Assembly: GCA_036387135.1 (NCBI GenBank)
Contig: DASVUH010000019.1
Location: forward strand, 62,001 to 126,000
DNA: 64,000 bases
Reading direction: 5' to 3'
Origin: JALZCH01 sp036387135
Lineage (GTDB): Bacteria; Acidobacteriota; Blastocatellia; Pyrinomonadales; Pyrinomonadaceae
Positions 1 through 7,343 of this stretch are shown here, one piece after another. The notes under the pieces are model-generated. The model worked only from the letters and a program-made list of their open reading frames with translations. It searched no databases and had not been told where the DNA came from. Every line of letters starts with the position of its first letter. The stretch's first letter is position 1. The position numbers and the translations under genes are program-made.

Positions 1-904
1 TTTCAACCGTCTTCAATTCCCCACCGCGCAGCAAATCGGCTTTGACCGCGCTTCCGGGTTCGCGTCCGGCGAGAATTGTTTGTACGTCCACAATGTCGGT
101 CATTTCTCTGCCTTCCAATCGAAGCAAAACGTCACCGATAAATATTCCGGCTTTTTCCGCCGGAGAATCCGGTTCGACTGTTACAATCATCAATCCGCTC
201 GCTTGTTGCAAATTTAATTTATCGCGCAGATTTTGCGAAAGCGGAACGGGTTGATGCATGTAGATGCCGAGATACGGGCGAGCGATTTTTCCTCTTGTCA
301 ATAACGTTTCAACCACCCGGCTCACTGTTGATGACGGAATGGTCAAGGCGGTTCCGCGCCCGAAAGCCGAGGTGTTTACACCATAAACTTTCCCTTCAAC
401 ATCAACCAAAGCGCCGCCCGAAAAACCGAGATAAATCGCCGCGTCAAGACTGATAAAACGGTCAATTTCGTCACCGCGCCAGGTTCGCCAAGCGCCCGCT
501 ACCGAGTTAACAATTCCAAAACTTGCCCTCGCCCCGCGCTCCGCATCGGTGCAGCCGACCGCTAAAACGATGTTGCCGACTTTCAGATTTGCAGCATCGC
601 CGATTTCAACCGGCGGCAAAGATTGCCCCGCCGCTTCATCCGATATTTTCAGCACGGCAAGGTCAGTGCCTGCGTCGCGCCCGACAAGAGTTACAGCGTA
701 CCGCGCACCGCCCTGCAACTGAATCGTAATGTCTTCGTCGCGGCGAATGGTGTGATTTGTCGAAACTATAACGCCTTCGCGCCAAATGATTCCGCTGGTC
801 GGCACACGCGGGCGAGCGTCAATAGCCACGATTGAGCGTGAAGCCTTTTCGACTGATGCTGCTAATTGCTCTGATAAATTAGCCAAAGAATTATTTGTGT
901 CCAT
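1..904 (-). CDS. HtrA/Deg-like trypsin-fold serine protease with PDZ domain (partial, runs off left edge)
   Basis: The minus-strand reading frame starts at ATG 904, preceded by GGAG seven bases upstream, and is open to the window edge, giving 301 residues without the C-terminus. A trypsin-like domain covers residues 20-205. The triad is visible as His51 (TNHTI), Asp81 (GTDLAVL) and Ser162 (GFSGGAL), where the usual GNSGG reads GFSGG. A PDZ domain begins near 211 (YLGIYM) and carries the SPAEKAGI motif. There is no signal peptide or membrane segment at this start, so the enzyme would be cytoplasmic, unlike most periplasmic Deg proteases. Family members degrade or refold damaged proteins. The family call is firm; localisation is inferred from the missing signal sequence. 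Confidence 0.85.
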   Translation of the reverse strand, partial: MDTNNSLANLSEQLAASVEKASRSIVAIDARPRVPTSGIIWREGVIVSTNHTIRRDEDITIQLQGGARYAVTLVGRDAGTDLAVLKISDEAAGQSLPPVEIGDAANLKVGNIVLAVGCTDAERGARASFGIVNSVAGAWRTWRGDEIDRFISLDAAIYLGFSGGALVDVEGKVYGVNTSAFGRGTALTIPSSTVSRVVETLLTRGKIARPYLGIYMHQPVPLSQNLRDKLNLQQASGLMIVTVEPDSPAEKAGIFIGDVLLRLEGREMTDIVDVQTILAGREPGSAVKADLLRGGELKTVE

Positions 905-1149
905 CTCTAAACTCCAATTTATTTTTTTGCGTCAAAAACGCCTTTGTCTGAAGATTGGCAGAAAAGAAATGCCCGCGCATCAGGCGTTCGGCTAGGAACC
1001 GGACCCGGAAGTTCGGCTAGGAGTGTTATCGGGCAGTATCTATGTAGTTACTGTATTTTCAAGCACAAAATTATGCTTTTTTCATTTGCGCAGGCTGTTT
1101 TCTTATGTCAATCGCAACATAAATTGCGGTCGAGATTTTTAAGAAATAA

Positions 1150-1725
1150 TCAACGGTTAGAATTTTGCGCGGGCGGTTTAGGAAGATTTTTGTACTTCAT
1201 CGAGATGTTCTCAGTTTTAACGATTTCCCACCTTCGCAGCACCCAGCCGGTTTGCAGTTCCCACTTTGTGCGAATTTGTCCGGCGAGGGAACGTGGGTTG
1301 CGCACATCTGGAGCTGACCGGGTTTTGATGTCTAAGACGATTGTTGCGCGCTCGCCTTCAATCTGTTTCTCGACGACGGTGATTTCTTTTGGCTCATCTT
1401 CGTCGAAGCTCCAAAAGATTGGGTCGCCTGTTCCGTTCTCTTCGGGAATTTCTCTGACGCGCGCGTCATTGATTCGCTCATAGATTACCTCTTCGGAAAG
1501 TTCCGGCACGTCGTTTGACGTTGAGGAAGCTGACCCGCCCTGTTCGCCGTCGCCCTGCGAAGAAGACGGCGCACAGCCCGATGAGCAGGATAACAGCAAG
1601 GCTAATCCTAAAAATGATGAAAATAAGAATGTCGCGCGCGGCATATTCCGAACGCGCCGAATCGTTCTCATCGTTAGCTGTAAGAATTCATCCGTGCGCA
1701 TATATTTCCGGTTATTCGCCTGCAT
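1150..1725 (-). CDS. Lipoprotein, last gene of the ABC exporter operon
   Basis: This 191-residue protein has a hydrophobic segment (FLFSSFLGLALLLSC) ending in a lipobox with likely lipidated Cys47, followed by a Ser/Gly-rich linker. ATG 1725 has GGAG seven bases upstream inside the preceding permease gene and overlaps it by 14 nt, so translation is probably coupled. The N-terminal region before the hydrophobic core is unusually long (about 30 residues), and an internal Met28 start is possible. The mature part is charged and has no family I recognise. Its position after two ATPase/permease pairs suggests an envelope accessory of the exporter, which is inference only. Confidence 0.7.
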   Translation of the reverse strand: MQANNRKYMRTDEFLQLTMRTIRRVRNMPRATFLFSSFLGLALLLSCSSGCAPSSSQGDGEQGGSASSTSNDVPELSEEVIYERINDARVREIPEENGTGDPIFWSFDEDEPKEITVVEKQIEGERATIVLDIKTRSAPDVRNPRSLAGQIRTKWELQTGWVLRRWEIVKTENISMKYKNLPKPPAQNSNR

Positions 1726-2608
1726 AGCTGATCTCCATGCGGCGTATGTGCAGGCTCGCGAGAAAGAGCACGACGCCCGTAAATAGAAGAAGACTCGGCA
1801 CGGAAATCCACGCGGGCGTCGGTTCGACGAGCACCGCGAACGGACCTTCGGACATCGGCACGGGCACGAGCGATGTCAAGTAATGAATCACGCTTATCTT
1901 CTTCAATAGCGGCGGCAGCAGAAAGTTGAGCCACTCCCAGCCGTAGAGCATCAGACCCGGAATGATCGGGTTGCGGAAAAACAGTCCCACAATCAGAAAG
2001 ACCGCGCCGTATCCGACGCACGCAAGGATTGTGACTCCAAGATAAGCCAGCATCTGACCTGCGCCCGCGCCGTCGAAAAAGAATCTGGCGGACTCTGACG
2101 GGAAAAGCCAGAAGTAGTAAATAAACATCGAGCCGACTGTCGTGATACTGAATAATACAATAGTCGCGATGAGTCCCGACAGATATTTGCCGACGACAAG
2201 GACTTCGCGCCTGACCGGCGCGAGAAAATAGTAGTGCAAGCTTCGGTCAACCACTTCGCCGCGAAATAAGTTCATAAAAACCCACGCGCAGCCGAAGAAG
2301 ATAAGCGTGCGAAGGATAAGCCCGCCGTATATCGCCGCATAGACCTGGCTCATTTCGCTGAAGCTTCCCAGCTCGTCCGTCGGCGGCGGAAAGAGCGCGA
2401 GCGCCGACAGCAGGACGAGCGGTAATCCCGCCATCAAATAGAGCAGAAGAGCGCGACGGCTCAAAAAGTTTTTCTTGATCTCAAGACGCAAGATCGCAAC
2501 GGTTTGCCGCGTCCAGAGCGACCAGGAAGACGCTCGCGCCCTGCTCACGTTCGGCTGGTTCACATTTGTTGCGGCGGTCTGTTCTCTGATCTCAGATGTT
2601 GAACTCAT
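1712..2608 (-). CDS. ABC-2 type transporter permease
   Basis: The 298-residue protein has about six hydrophobic segments (for example the stretch after RRALLLYLMAG, and VLFLASLHIRR at the C-terminus), typical of ABC-2 exporter membrane subunits. It overlaps the upstream ATPase by ATGA, which points to an obligate pair. It contains a long N-terminal cytoplasmic piece and a large loop near residues 75-100. The substrate cannot be read from the sequence. Together with the next ATPase/permease pair it may form one hetero-oligomeric exporter or two related ones. Confidence 0.8.
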   Translation of the reverse strand: MSSTSEIREQTAATNVNQPNVSRARASSWSLWTRQTVAILRLEIKKNFLSRRALLLYLMAGLPLVLLSALALFPPPTDELGSFSEMSQVYAAIYGGLILRTLIFFGCAWVFMNLFRGEVVDRSLHYYFLAPVRREVLVVGKYLSGLIATIVLFSITTVGSMFIYYFWLFPSESARFFFDGAGAGQMLAYLGVTILACVGYGAVFLIVGLFFRNPIIPGLMLYGWEWLNFLLPPLLKKISVIHYLTSLVPVPMSEGPFAVLVEPTPAWISVPSLLLFTGVVLFLASLHIRRMEISYAGE

Positions 2609-3651
2609 CGAGTTTGCCCTCCGTCGGATGTAATTAAGTATTGATAGACGGCATTCAGATCGTCATCAACGGGCGCAACCGATTCGATTTGAAGATTCTG
2701 CTCCGTTATCACCTTGTTAAGCAACAGATAGAAATCATCCGGTCGGCGCGTTTTAACAAACAAGCCTTGACGGTCATCGTGGATGCGCGCTTCGAGCGTT
2801 TGCTCGTGTTCAAACAGACGCGCTGCCAGGATTTGCGGTCGGTCGCAGCGAATCAGAATCTGAATCGGATGTTCTTCGATCTCATCACGCACGCCGTGTA
2901 CTTCGCCCTCCGCGACGACATAACCGTTGTGCAGAAGCACAACGCTGTCGGACATCATATCCACTTCGTGCAGAATGTGACTTGAGATGACAAGGTACAT
3001 TCCCGCATCGGCGAGCTGGCGGAACAACCGGATGATTTCGGCACGCGCCATCGGGTCAAGCCCGTTCAAAGGTTCATCCAACACAAGCACCGAAGGATTG
3101 TGCGCGATAGACTGTGCGAGCCGGACGCGCTGGCGCATTCCCTTACTGAACGCCGAAACTTTGCGGTCTGCCGCTTCTAAAAGCGAAACTCGTTCGAGCG
3201 CAGCATTGGTCAACTCGGCAGTTTCCTGTTTCGTGTAACCGTGAACGCGCAGATAAAATTCGATAAACTCGCGGGCGGTGGCGCCGCGCGGAAATGAATC
3301 GAATTGCGAACAGTAACCGAGTTTTTGAAACATCGCTTCCGGTTCGTCTGGCGATGTGCCGAGAACACGTATGCGCCCTTGTGTCGGCTTGAGCAGCCCC
3401 GTCATCAAATTCATCAAAGTAGTCTTGCCCGACCCGTTCGGTCCGACAAGACTCGTAATGCCCGGCGCGATCTGCAAATTAACTCGATTAACGCCGAGAA
3501 TCTCGCCATAGAATTTCGACACGTCTTCAAACACGATCATCTTTTCGGAAGAAACGGAAGCAATGGACGCGGGCGATGCTGTTGACGCCGGGGGCGATGC
3601 GGGCATCGGTGACGATTTTGTTGTTGATGATGTTGTTGTAGTTGGTGTCAT
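2605..3651 (-). CDS. ABC transporter ATP-binding protein with Ser/Thr/Pro-rich N-terminal extension
   Basis: ATG 3651 is chosen because it overlaps the upstream permease stop as ATGA and has GAGG seven bases upstream; a longer frame reaches 3738 but lies inside the permease gene. The 348-residue product begins with about 37 residues of low-complexity Thr/Ser/Pro/Ala before the ABC domain starts (MIVFEDVSKFYG). Walker A is GPNGSGKTT, the signature is SKGMRQR, Walker B is VLVLDEP, and the switch His is in SSHILHE. It energises export with the permease encoded directly downstream. The N-terminal linker is unusual for this family. Confidence 0.88.
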   Translation of the reverse strand: MTPTTTTSSTTKSSPMPASPPASTASPASIASVSSEKMIVFEDVSKFYGEILGVNRVNLQIAPGITSLVGPNGSGKTTLMNLMTGLLKPTQGRIRVLGTSPDEPEAMFQKLGYCSQFDSFPRGATAREFIEFYLRVHGYTKQETAELTNAALERVSLLEAADRKVSAFSKGMRQRVRLAQSIAHNPSVLVLDEPLNGLDPMARAEIIRLFRQLADAGMYLVISSHILHEVDMMSDSVVLLHNGYVVAEGEVHGVRDEIEEHPIQILIRCDRPQILAARLFEHEQTLEARIHDDRQGLFVKTRRPDDFYLLLNKVITEQNLQIESVAPVDDDLNAVYQYLITSDGGQTR

Positions 3652-4577
3652 TTGATTACCTCGTAAGCGCGCACCTTGCGCGCGAGCAGCCAAACACATA
3701 CGGCACAGACCAGCGCGATTACCAGCCATGAAGCCCACAGCGGTGGCTCTAACAGTGCGATGTCAAAAAACTGCTCATCGTAAATCGGATTGCTGACTTT
3801 TCCGCGAATTTGTCCGGTCTGCCGCACGAAAAGTCCGAACAGACCGCGCCAAATGCTGTCCATCGTCGCCCACAAACTGATCAAATGTCCTGCGCGTGTC
3901 AGAAAAAGCTGATTGACGATCTCGCCAAATGCGCTCGGCACGAAGAACAGTCCTAACAACGCGCCGCTCGCCACCACGCGCCACTTGACAACCGACGACA
4001 CGGCGAGCGCAAGTAAAGACAGCAGGATGATCCAGACCATGCATCCTGAGAAGATTGCCCAGATCATCCACAGATTCGACCACAACCACCCGATGCCGGC
4101 GAGAGACGCTTGAAAAAAGAAGATCAGCAAGCCCGGAATCCACGTCACTAACGACAGCAGGAACACAACGACAGCCATTTTGCCGAGCACGTATTCGGCG
4201 CGCGAAAGCGGGCGGCATAAATAAAGCGGCAAAGCATTGTTCGACAAGTCGCGCGAGATAAGCGGCGGCGCGACGAGCACCGTCAGGATAAAAGCAAACC
4301 CGCATTGAAGCTCTACGAAAGAGCGAAAGAACGAAGCATTGATAGGCAGCAGTTCGCGAACGTTTATTTGCAGCAGCGCGAGCGCGTTCACGTTATGATG
4401 CAGATAAACCAGGATGGTCGCTACGAGCGGGTAGATAAAGCACAGAATAAAGACCGTCGTAAACAGCTTCGACTTGAAAGTTTCGCGCAGCGCGTATCGC
4501 GGTATCACGAGAAAGCGCGACCACGCGGAATGCGACTCGCCTTCATACGCGCCGTACAAATGTTCATAAACTGCCAT
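3648..4577 (-). CDS. ABC-2 type transporter permease
   Basis: The start at ATG 4577 is supported by a strong GGGAGG Shine-Dalgarno seven bases upstream; the frame is open to 4646 but that would bury it in the ATPase gene. The 309-residue product has an N-terminal cytoplasmic region (MAVYEHLYGAYEG), then about six membrane segments, with a family-typical motif where the transporter rearranges (SRDLSNNALPLYL). It overlaps the upstream ATPase gene by 14 nt and the downstream one by 4 nt. It resembles membrane subunits of gliding or multidrug-type ABC-2 exporters; no substrate can be assigned. Confidence 0.82.
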   Translation of the reverse strand: MAVYEHLYGAYEGESHSAWSRFLVIPRYALRETFKSKLFTTVFILCFIYPLVATILVYLHHNVNALALLQINVRELLPINASFFRSFVELQCGFAFILTVLVAPPLISRDLSNNALPLYLCRPLSRAEYVLGKMAVVVFLLSLVTWIPGLLIFFFQASLAGIGWLWSNLWMIWAIFSGCMVWIILLSLLALAVSSVVKWRVVASGALLGLFFVPSAFGEIVNQLFLTRAGHLISLWATMDSIWRGLFGLFVRQTGQIRGKVSNPIYDEQFFDIALLEPPLWASWLVIALVCAVCVWLLARKVRAYEVIK

Positions 4578-5574
4578 TGCTCGTCCTCCCGTTTCCATTC
4601 GCGTTCTCAACCGCGTTTCCGTTATTGATTGATACGCTCGCGCCATCCCTCATATTTCCGTTCTCCATCGCCTTTAGGAAAATGTCTTCGAGCGAATCAC
4701 GCTTGAAGTTGAGTCGTCTAATCTGCACCCCGTGTGCAAGCGCAATGCGATACAAATCGCCGATTTCGACCGTCTCCTGCATAATTAATTTTATGCGACG
4801 CTCGCCCGACAGAGCATACTCACAACCTAAACCGCTGATCGCTTCGACAAACGCCGCGCGGTCGCCGCCGCGCGTTTCAAGCTCGATAAATTTACGGTTT
4901 GCCTTGCGTTCCTCTTCCAGATTACAGTTGGCGGCGATGTGCCCGTCCTTCAACACGAGAATCTCGTCGCAGCACTCCTCCACGTCGCGCAGCAGATGAG
5001 ACGACAAGAGGATGCGCGCCCGCCCGCCGTCGCGAATCTGACGAATAAGCGAAATCATACGGCTGCGCGTCGGCGGATCGAGACCGTTGGTCGGTTCGTC
5101 CAAGATAATCAGTTTGGGTCCGTGCACTATCGCCTGCGCGAGCTTCGCAAGCTGTTTCATACCGAGCGAGTAACTATCAACCGGACGATAACGCGCTTCG
5201 CCCAAGCCGACGAAAAAGAGAGCTTCGTGTGCGCGTTCGAGCGCGTGACGGGCGGGAATGCCGGAAAGCTCCGCCATCAGACGCACGAAGTGGACGCACG
5301 ACATTTTGGCGATAAACGAATCGCTCTCCGGCATATAACCGACGGTCGCACGCACCTGCTTTGCGTCCGTCGTAATGTCCTGCCCGAAGATGCGCGCCGT
5401 GCCGGAAGTCGGCGGATGAAAGCCGAGCAAAGTGTGAATGAGCGAAGTCTTGCCCGCGCCGTTCGGTCCGAGCAAGCCGATGGCGCGCCCGCCCAGCACC
5501 CCGTTGAGAGATTTCAGAATCGGACGTTTTCCAAACGTCACGCTCAGTTGTTCAAGTTCGATAACACTTGTCAT
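4564..5574 (-). CDS. ABC transporter ATP-binding protein, first gene of the exporter operon
   Basis: The product (336 residues from ATG 5574) carries Walker A GPNGAGKTS, signature SLGMKQL, Walker B LIILDEP and the H-loop SSHLLRD in order. The C-terminal 90 residues form the extension common in ABC-2 exporter ATPases and end in an Asn/Gly-rich tail (NGNAVENANGNG). An upstream in-frame ATG at 5592 lacks a ribosome site, whereas 5574 has a GGTG-type site. All five genes from here to 1150 overlap by 4 or 14 nt, so they form one transcription and translation unit. Confidence 0.87.
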   Translation of the reverse strand: MTSVIELEQLSVTFGKRPILKSLNGVLGGRAIGLLGPNGAGKTSLIHTLLGFHPPTSGTARIFGQDITTDAKQVRATVGYMPESDSFIAKMSCVHFVRLMAELSGIPARHALERAHEALFFVGLGEARYRPVDSYSLGMKQLAKLAQAIVHGPKLIILDEPTNGLDPPTRSRMISLIRQIRDGGRARILLSSHLLRDVEECCDEILVLKDGHIAANCNLEEERKANRKFIELETRGGDRAAFVEAISGLGCEYALSGERRIKLIMQETVEIGDLYRIALAHGVQIRRLNFKRDSLEDIFLKAMENGNMRDGASVSINNGNAVENANGNGRTSNGSL

Positions 5575-5654
5575 GTCGTTATCACCATACATTTATCAGT
5601 TTTGGTAAATACTCTTTATCATAACGGTTGTGCCTCACGTTATGTTCAAAGGAT

Positions 5655-5771
5655 TTATAATCTTTCACGTCCTTCGCGGACAAACTCGACGATTTCTTTG
5701 GTTGAAATGCCTAAATCAACTCCTGTTAGGTCAAGGGTTCGGGTTATTGGACTAACCGTGACTTGCCCCAT
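5655..5771 (-). CDS. Small 38-residue ORF, possible truncated antitoxin-like peptide
   Basis: This short frame starts at ATG 5771 with a perfect GGAG six bases upstream, located inside the 3' end of the membrane-protein gene (28-nt overlap). The peptide reads like a folded domain start, with TVSPITRTLDLTGVDLGIS followed by an amphipathic, charged helix (TKEIVEFVREGRERL). I do not recognise the family with certainty. The look is that of the N-terminal part of a DNA-binding or antitoxin-type protein whose remainder is missing. It could be a genuine small protein or a truncated remnant. Confidence 0.5.
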   Translation of the reverse strand: MGQVTVSPITRTLDLTGVDLGISTKEIVEFVREGRERL

Positions 5772-6145
5772 TGCAGACTCCACAGTCCGCGCGCCGAGAG
5801 GATGACGGAGAAGAGCGTGGTCACGCCGAGCGCGATGAGCGTCCAGACGAAGAAGAAGGCTCCGCCGGAGTTGGCGATGTCGCCGCCGACAAGTCCCGAA
5901 CCCGTCATATGGAGAACGGGAATGCCCAACCCAAGGAGCGACAAGACGAGGATAATGACGTATCCCGACCGCCGTTCGGCGAGCACCAGCGTTGTTCCGT
6001 ATAACCAGACGACGAGGAAAAGCACCGGAACGAGGTTCGAGAGACCTCCGGGTGCCATCCCGCGAACAACGTCGTCCGCATGGTGAAACGTGAAGAAGAG
6101 AATCGAGAGCAGAGACCCGATGGCTAACATAACGTTGTCTTTCAT
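5744..6145 (-). CDS. Small four-helix integral membrane protein
   Basis: ATG 6145 has AGGAGA eight bases upstream, so the 133-residue product is preferred over the longer open frame to 6268. Four hydrophobic stretches are visible: MLAIGSLLSILFF, LVPVLFLVVWLYG, VIILVLSLLGLGIP and FFFVWTLIALGVTTLF. A His-rich HHADD follows the first helix. No family is recognised. It sits just upstream of the ABC exporter operon in the same direction, and both promoter regions share the word TTTACCAAA, which hints at co-regulation. Confidence 0.75.
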   Translation of the reverse strand: MKDNVMLAIGSLLSILFFTFHHADDVVRGMAPGGLSNLVPVLFLVVWLYGTTLVLAERRSGYVIILVLSLLGLGIPVLHMTGSGLVGGDIANSGGAFFFVWTLIALGVTTLFSVILSARGLWSLQWGKSRLVQ

Positions 6146-6384
6146 TTGATATTCTCCTTGCCGGATTCGGGTCTGCCAAATATGTAATTCCCTTTGGTAA
6201 ACACGCGCCACATAATACGACAAAAACCGATGGACGCTCGAAATCGTCCGCCGGTTTTTCGCCATCACATTTATTGAATCATCAGCCAGCCCGTCATTAT
6301 AGCAAACGCCTTTTCTAATTAACCTTTAGATTTACTTTGCAAATTAAACTTTTGAAACCGCAGCCCTTTAATAAATAAAAGGTT

Positions 6385-7206
6385 CTACGGTGTCTGAATA
6401 ATATCCTTCGGAGCGTTGTTGTATTCGTTTAGACATTTATTGAGCGGCTCGCCGTTTGTGTGAATACAATTGCAGAAATTTTCCCCTGCTTTGGTGCGTT
6501 TGTCTTTAAATTGCCTTAGACATTGCGGCAGAGTGTTGCGCGGTCTGACGCTGTAAAGGCTTGGAACGAGTGCCACAAAAAAGACGACCGATGCAAAAAC
6601 TCCGGCAAAGAAAAGAATCGGGAATTTATCATTCAGAAGTTGTTTAAAAAAAATACGGAAACGCGCATAAATCGAGCGTGGTTTATATCGGGAAAAGACG
6701 CCGCCCTGCCCGACAGTTTCTTGTGTTTGAGTATCGCTATCGAGGCTGTTCTGCTTTGTTATGTCATTAAAGGGAAGAATGTATTTCCATTTCTCATAAT
6801 TCCAGCCGAGAATATACAAATTAGCCAGCGTCATCAAAGGCGCGGTGAAAAGCGAGCCGTCAAAACGCGTCGCAAATGTCAGAATACAAATATTCAATAT
6901 GACCGGAAAATAGATAAACGCGCCGAGCGTTGCCGTGCGCGGAATCAGCAGCATAATCGCCGCCGCCAACTGCGAGACGCCGATAAATGTGTAGTAATAG
7001 CCCGTCAGGTGAAGCGCTTCCAAATAATGTCCCATCGGATGATTAACGTGCAAGCCGCTGGCGAACCGCTCGTCAATAAGCTTGACGATTGCCGCAGGTA
7101 TAAATCCGAGTGCTAAAGCGAGGCGACAAAAAATCGAAAAAAGCCAAAGCCAACTGTTTCGCTTTGCCTTTAAATGAAGCCGGTCAAAAGTCGAAGAAAT
7201 ACTCAT
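6385..7206 (-). CDS. DoxX-like membrane protein
   Basis: The 273-residue protein has four membrane segments in its first 150 residues, with features of the DoxX/SURF4-type fold (RLALALGFIPAAIVKL; GVSQLAAAIMLLIPRTATLGA), and a further membrane helix near residues 195-215. The last 50 residues are outside the fold and carry four cysteines (QCLRQF, FCNCIH, NKCLNE), which could form disulfides or bind a metal in the periplasm. DoxX relatives are linked to redox and respiratory complexes, but no specific function follows here. It stands alone between two gaps. A terminator for the next upstream gene separates them. Confidence 0.7.
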   Translation of the reverse strand: MSISSTFDRLHLKAKRNSWLWLFSIFCRLALALGFIPAAIVKLIDERFASGLHVNHPMGHYLEALHLTGYYYTFIGVSQLAAAIMLLIPRTATLGAFIYFPVILNICILTFATRFDGSLFTAPLMTLANLYILGWNYEKWKYILPFNDITKQNSLDSDTQTQETVGQGGVFSRYKPRSIYARFRIFFKQLLNDKFPILFFAGVFASVVFFVALVPSLYSVRPRNTLPQCLRQFKDKRTKAGENFCNCIHTNGEPLNKCLNEYNNAPKDIIQTP

Positions 7207-7282
7207 AAATCTTTAAAACCTAATTCCGCGGGAAAAAGGTTTTCAAATAAAACAGGTAACAGAGGCGGATTAAAAGTAATTA

Positions 7283-7322
7283 CTAAATAAAAGCCCGCCT
7301 GATTCAAAAGAAACGGCGGGCT
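7283..7322 (-). terminator. Rho-independent terminator of the anti-sigma gene
   Basis: AGCCCGCC at 7292-7299 pairs with GGCGGGCT at 7315-7322, giving a perfect 8-bp GC-rich stem with a 15-nt loop. On the minus strand it is followed by TTTTATTT. It lies just downstream of the stop at 7344. Confidence 0.85.
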
Positions 7323-7343
7323 GACTGGCGTTGCTTTAGTTCA

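Noticed and set aside
5611..5650. Promoter TTGAAC ... TATGAT before the ABC operon
   Set aside because: The spacing is 20 bp, outside the normal 16-18, so it is not reported as a feature.
4939..5805. 288-codon plus-strand open frame
   Set aside because: Antisense shadow of the ABC ATPase gene with its Walker and signature motifs on the minus strand.
5655..6179. 174-codon minus-strand open frame over the small membrane protein
   Set aside because: Most of it is an out-of-frame shadow. Only the last 38 codons, with their own start and ribosome site, are retained as a separate feature.
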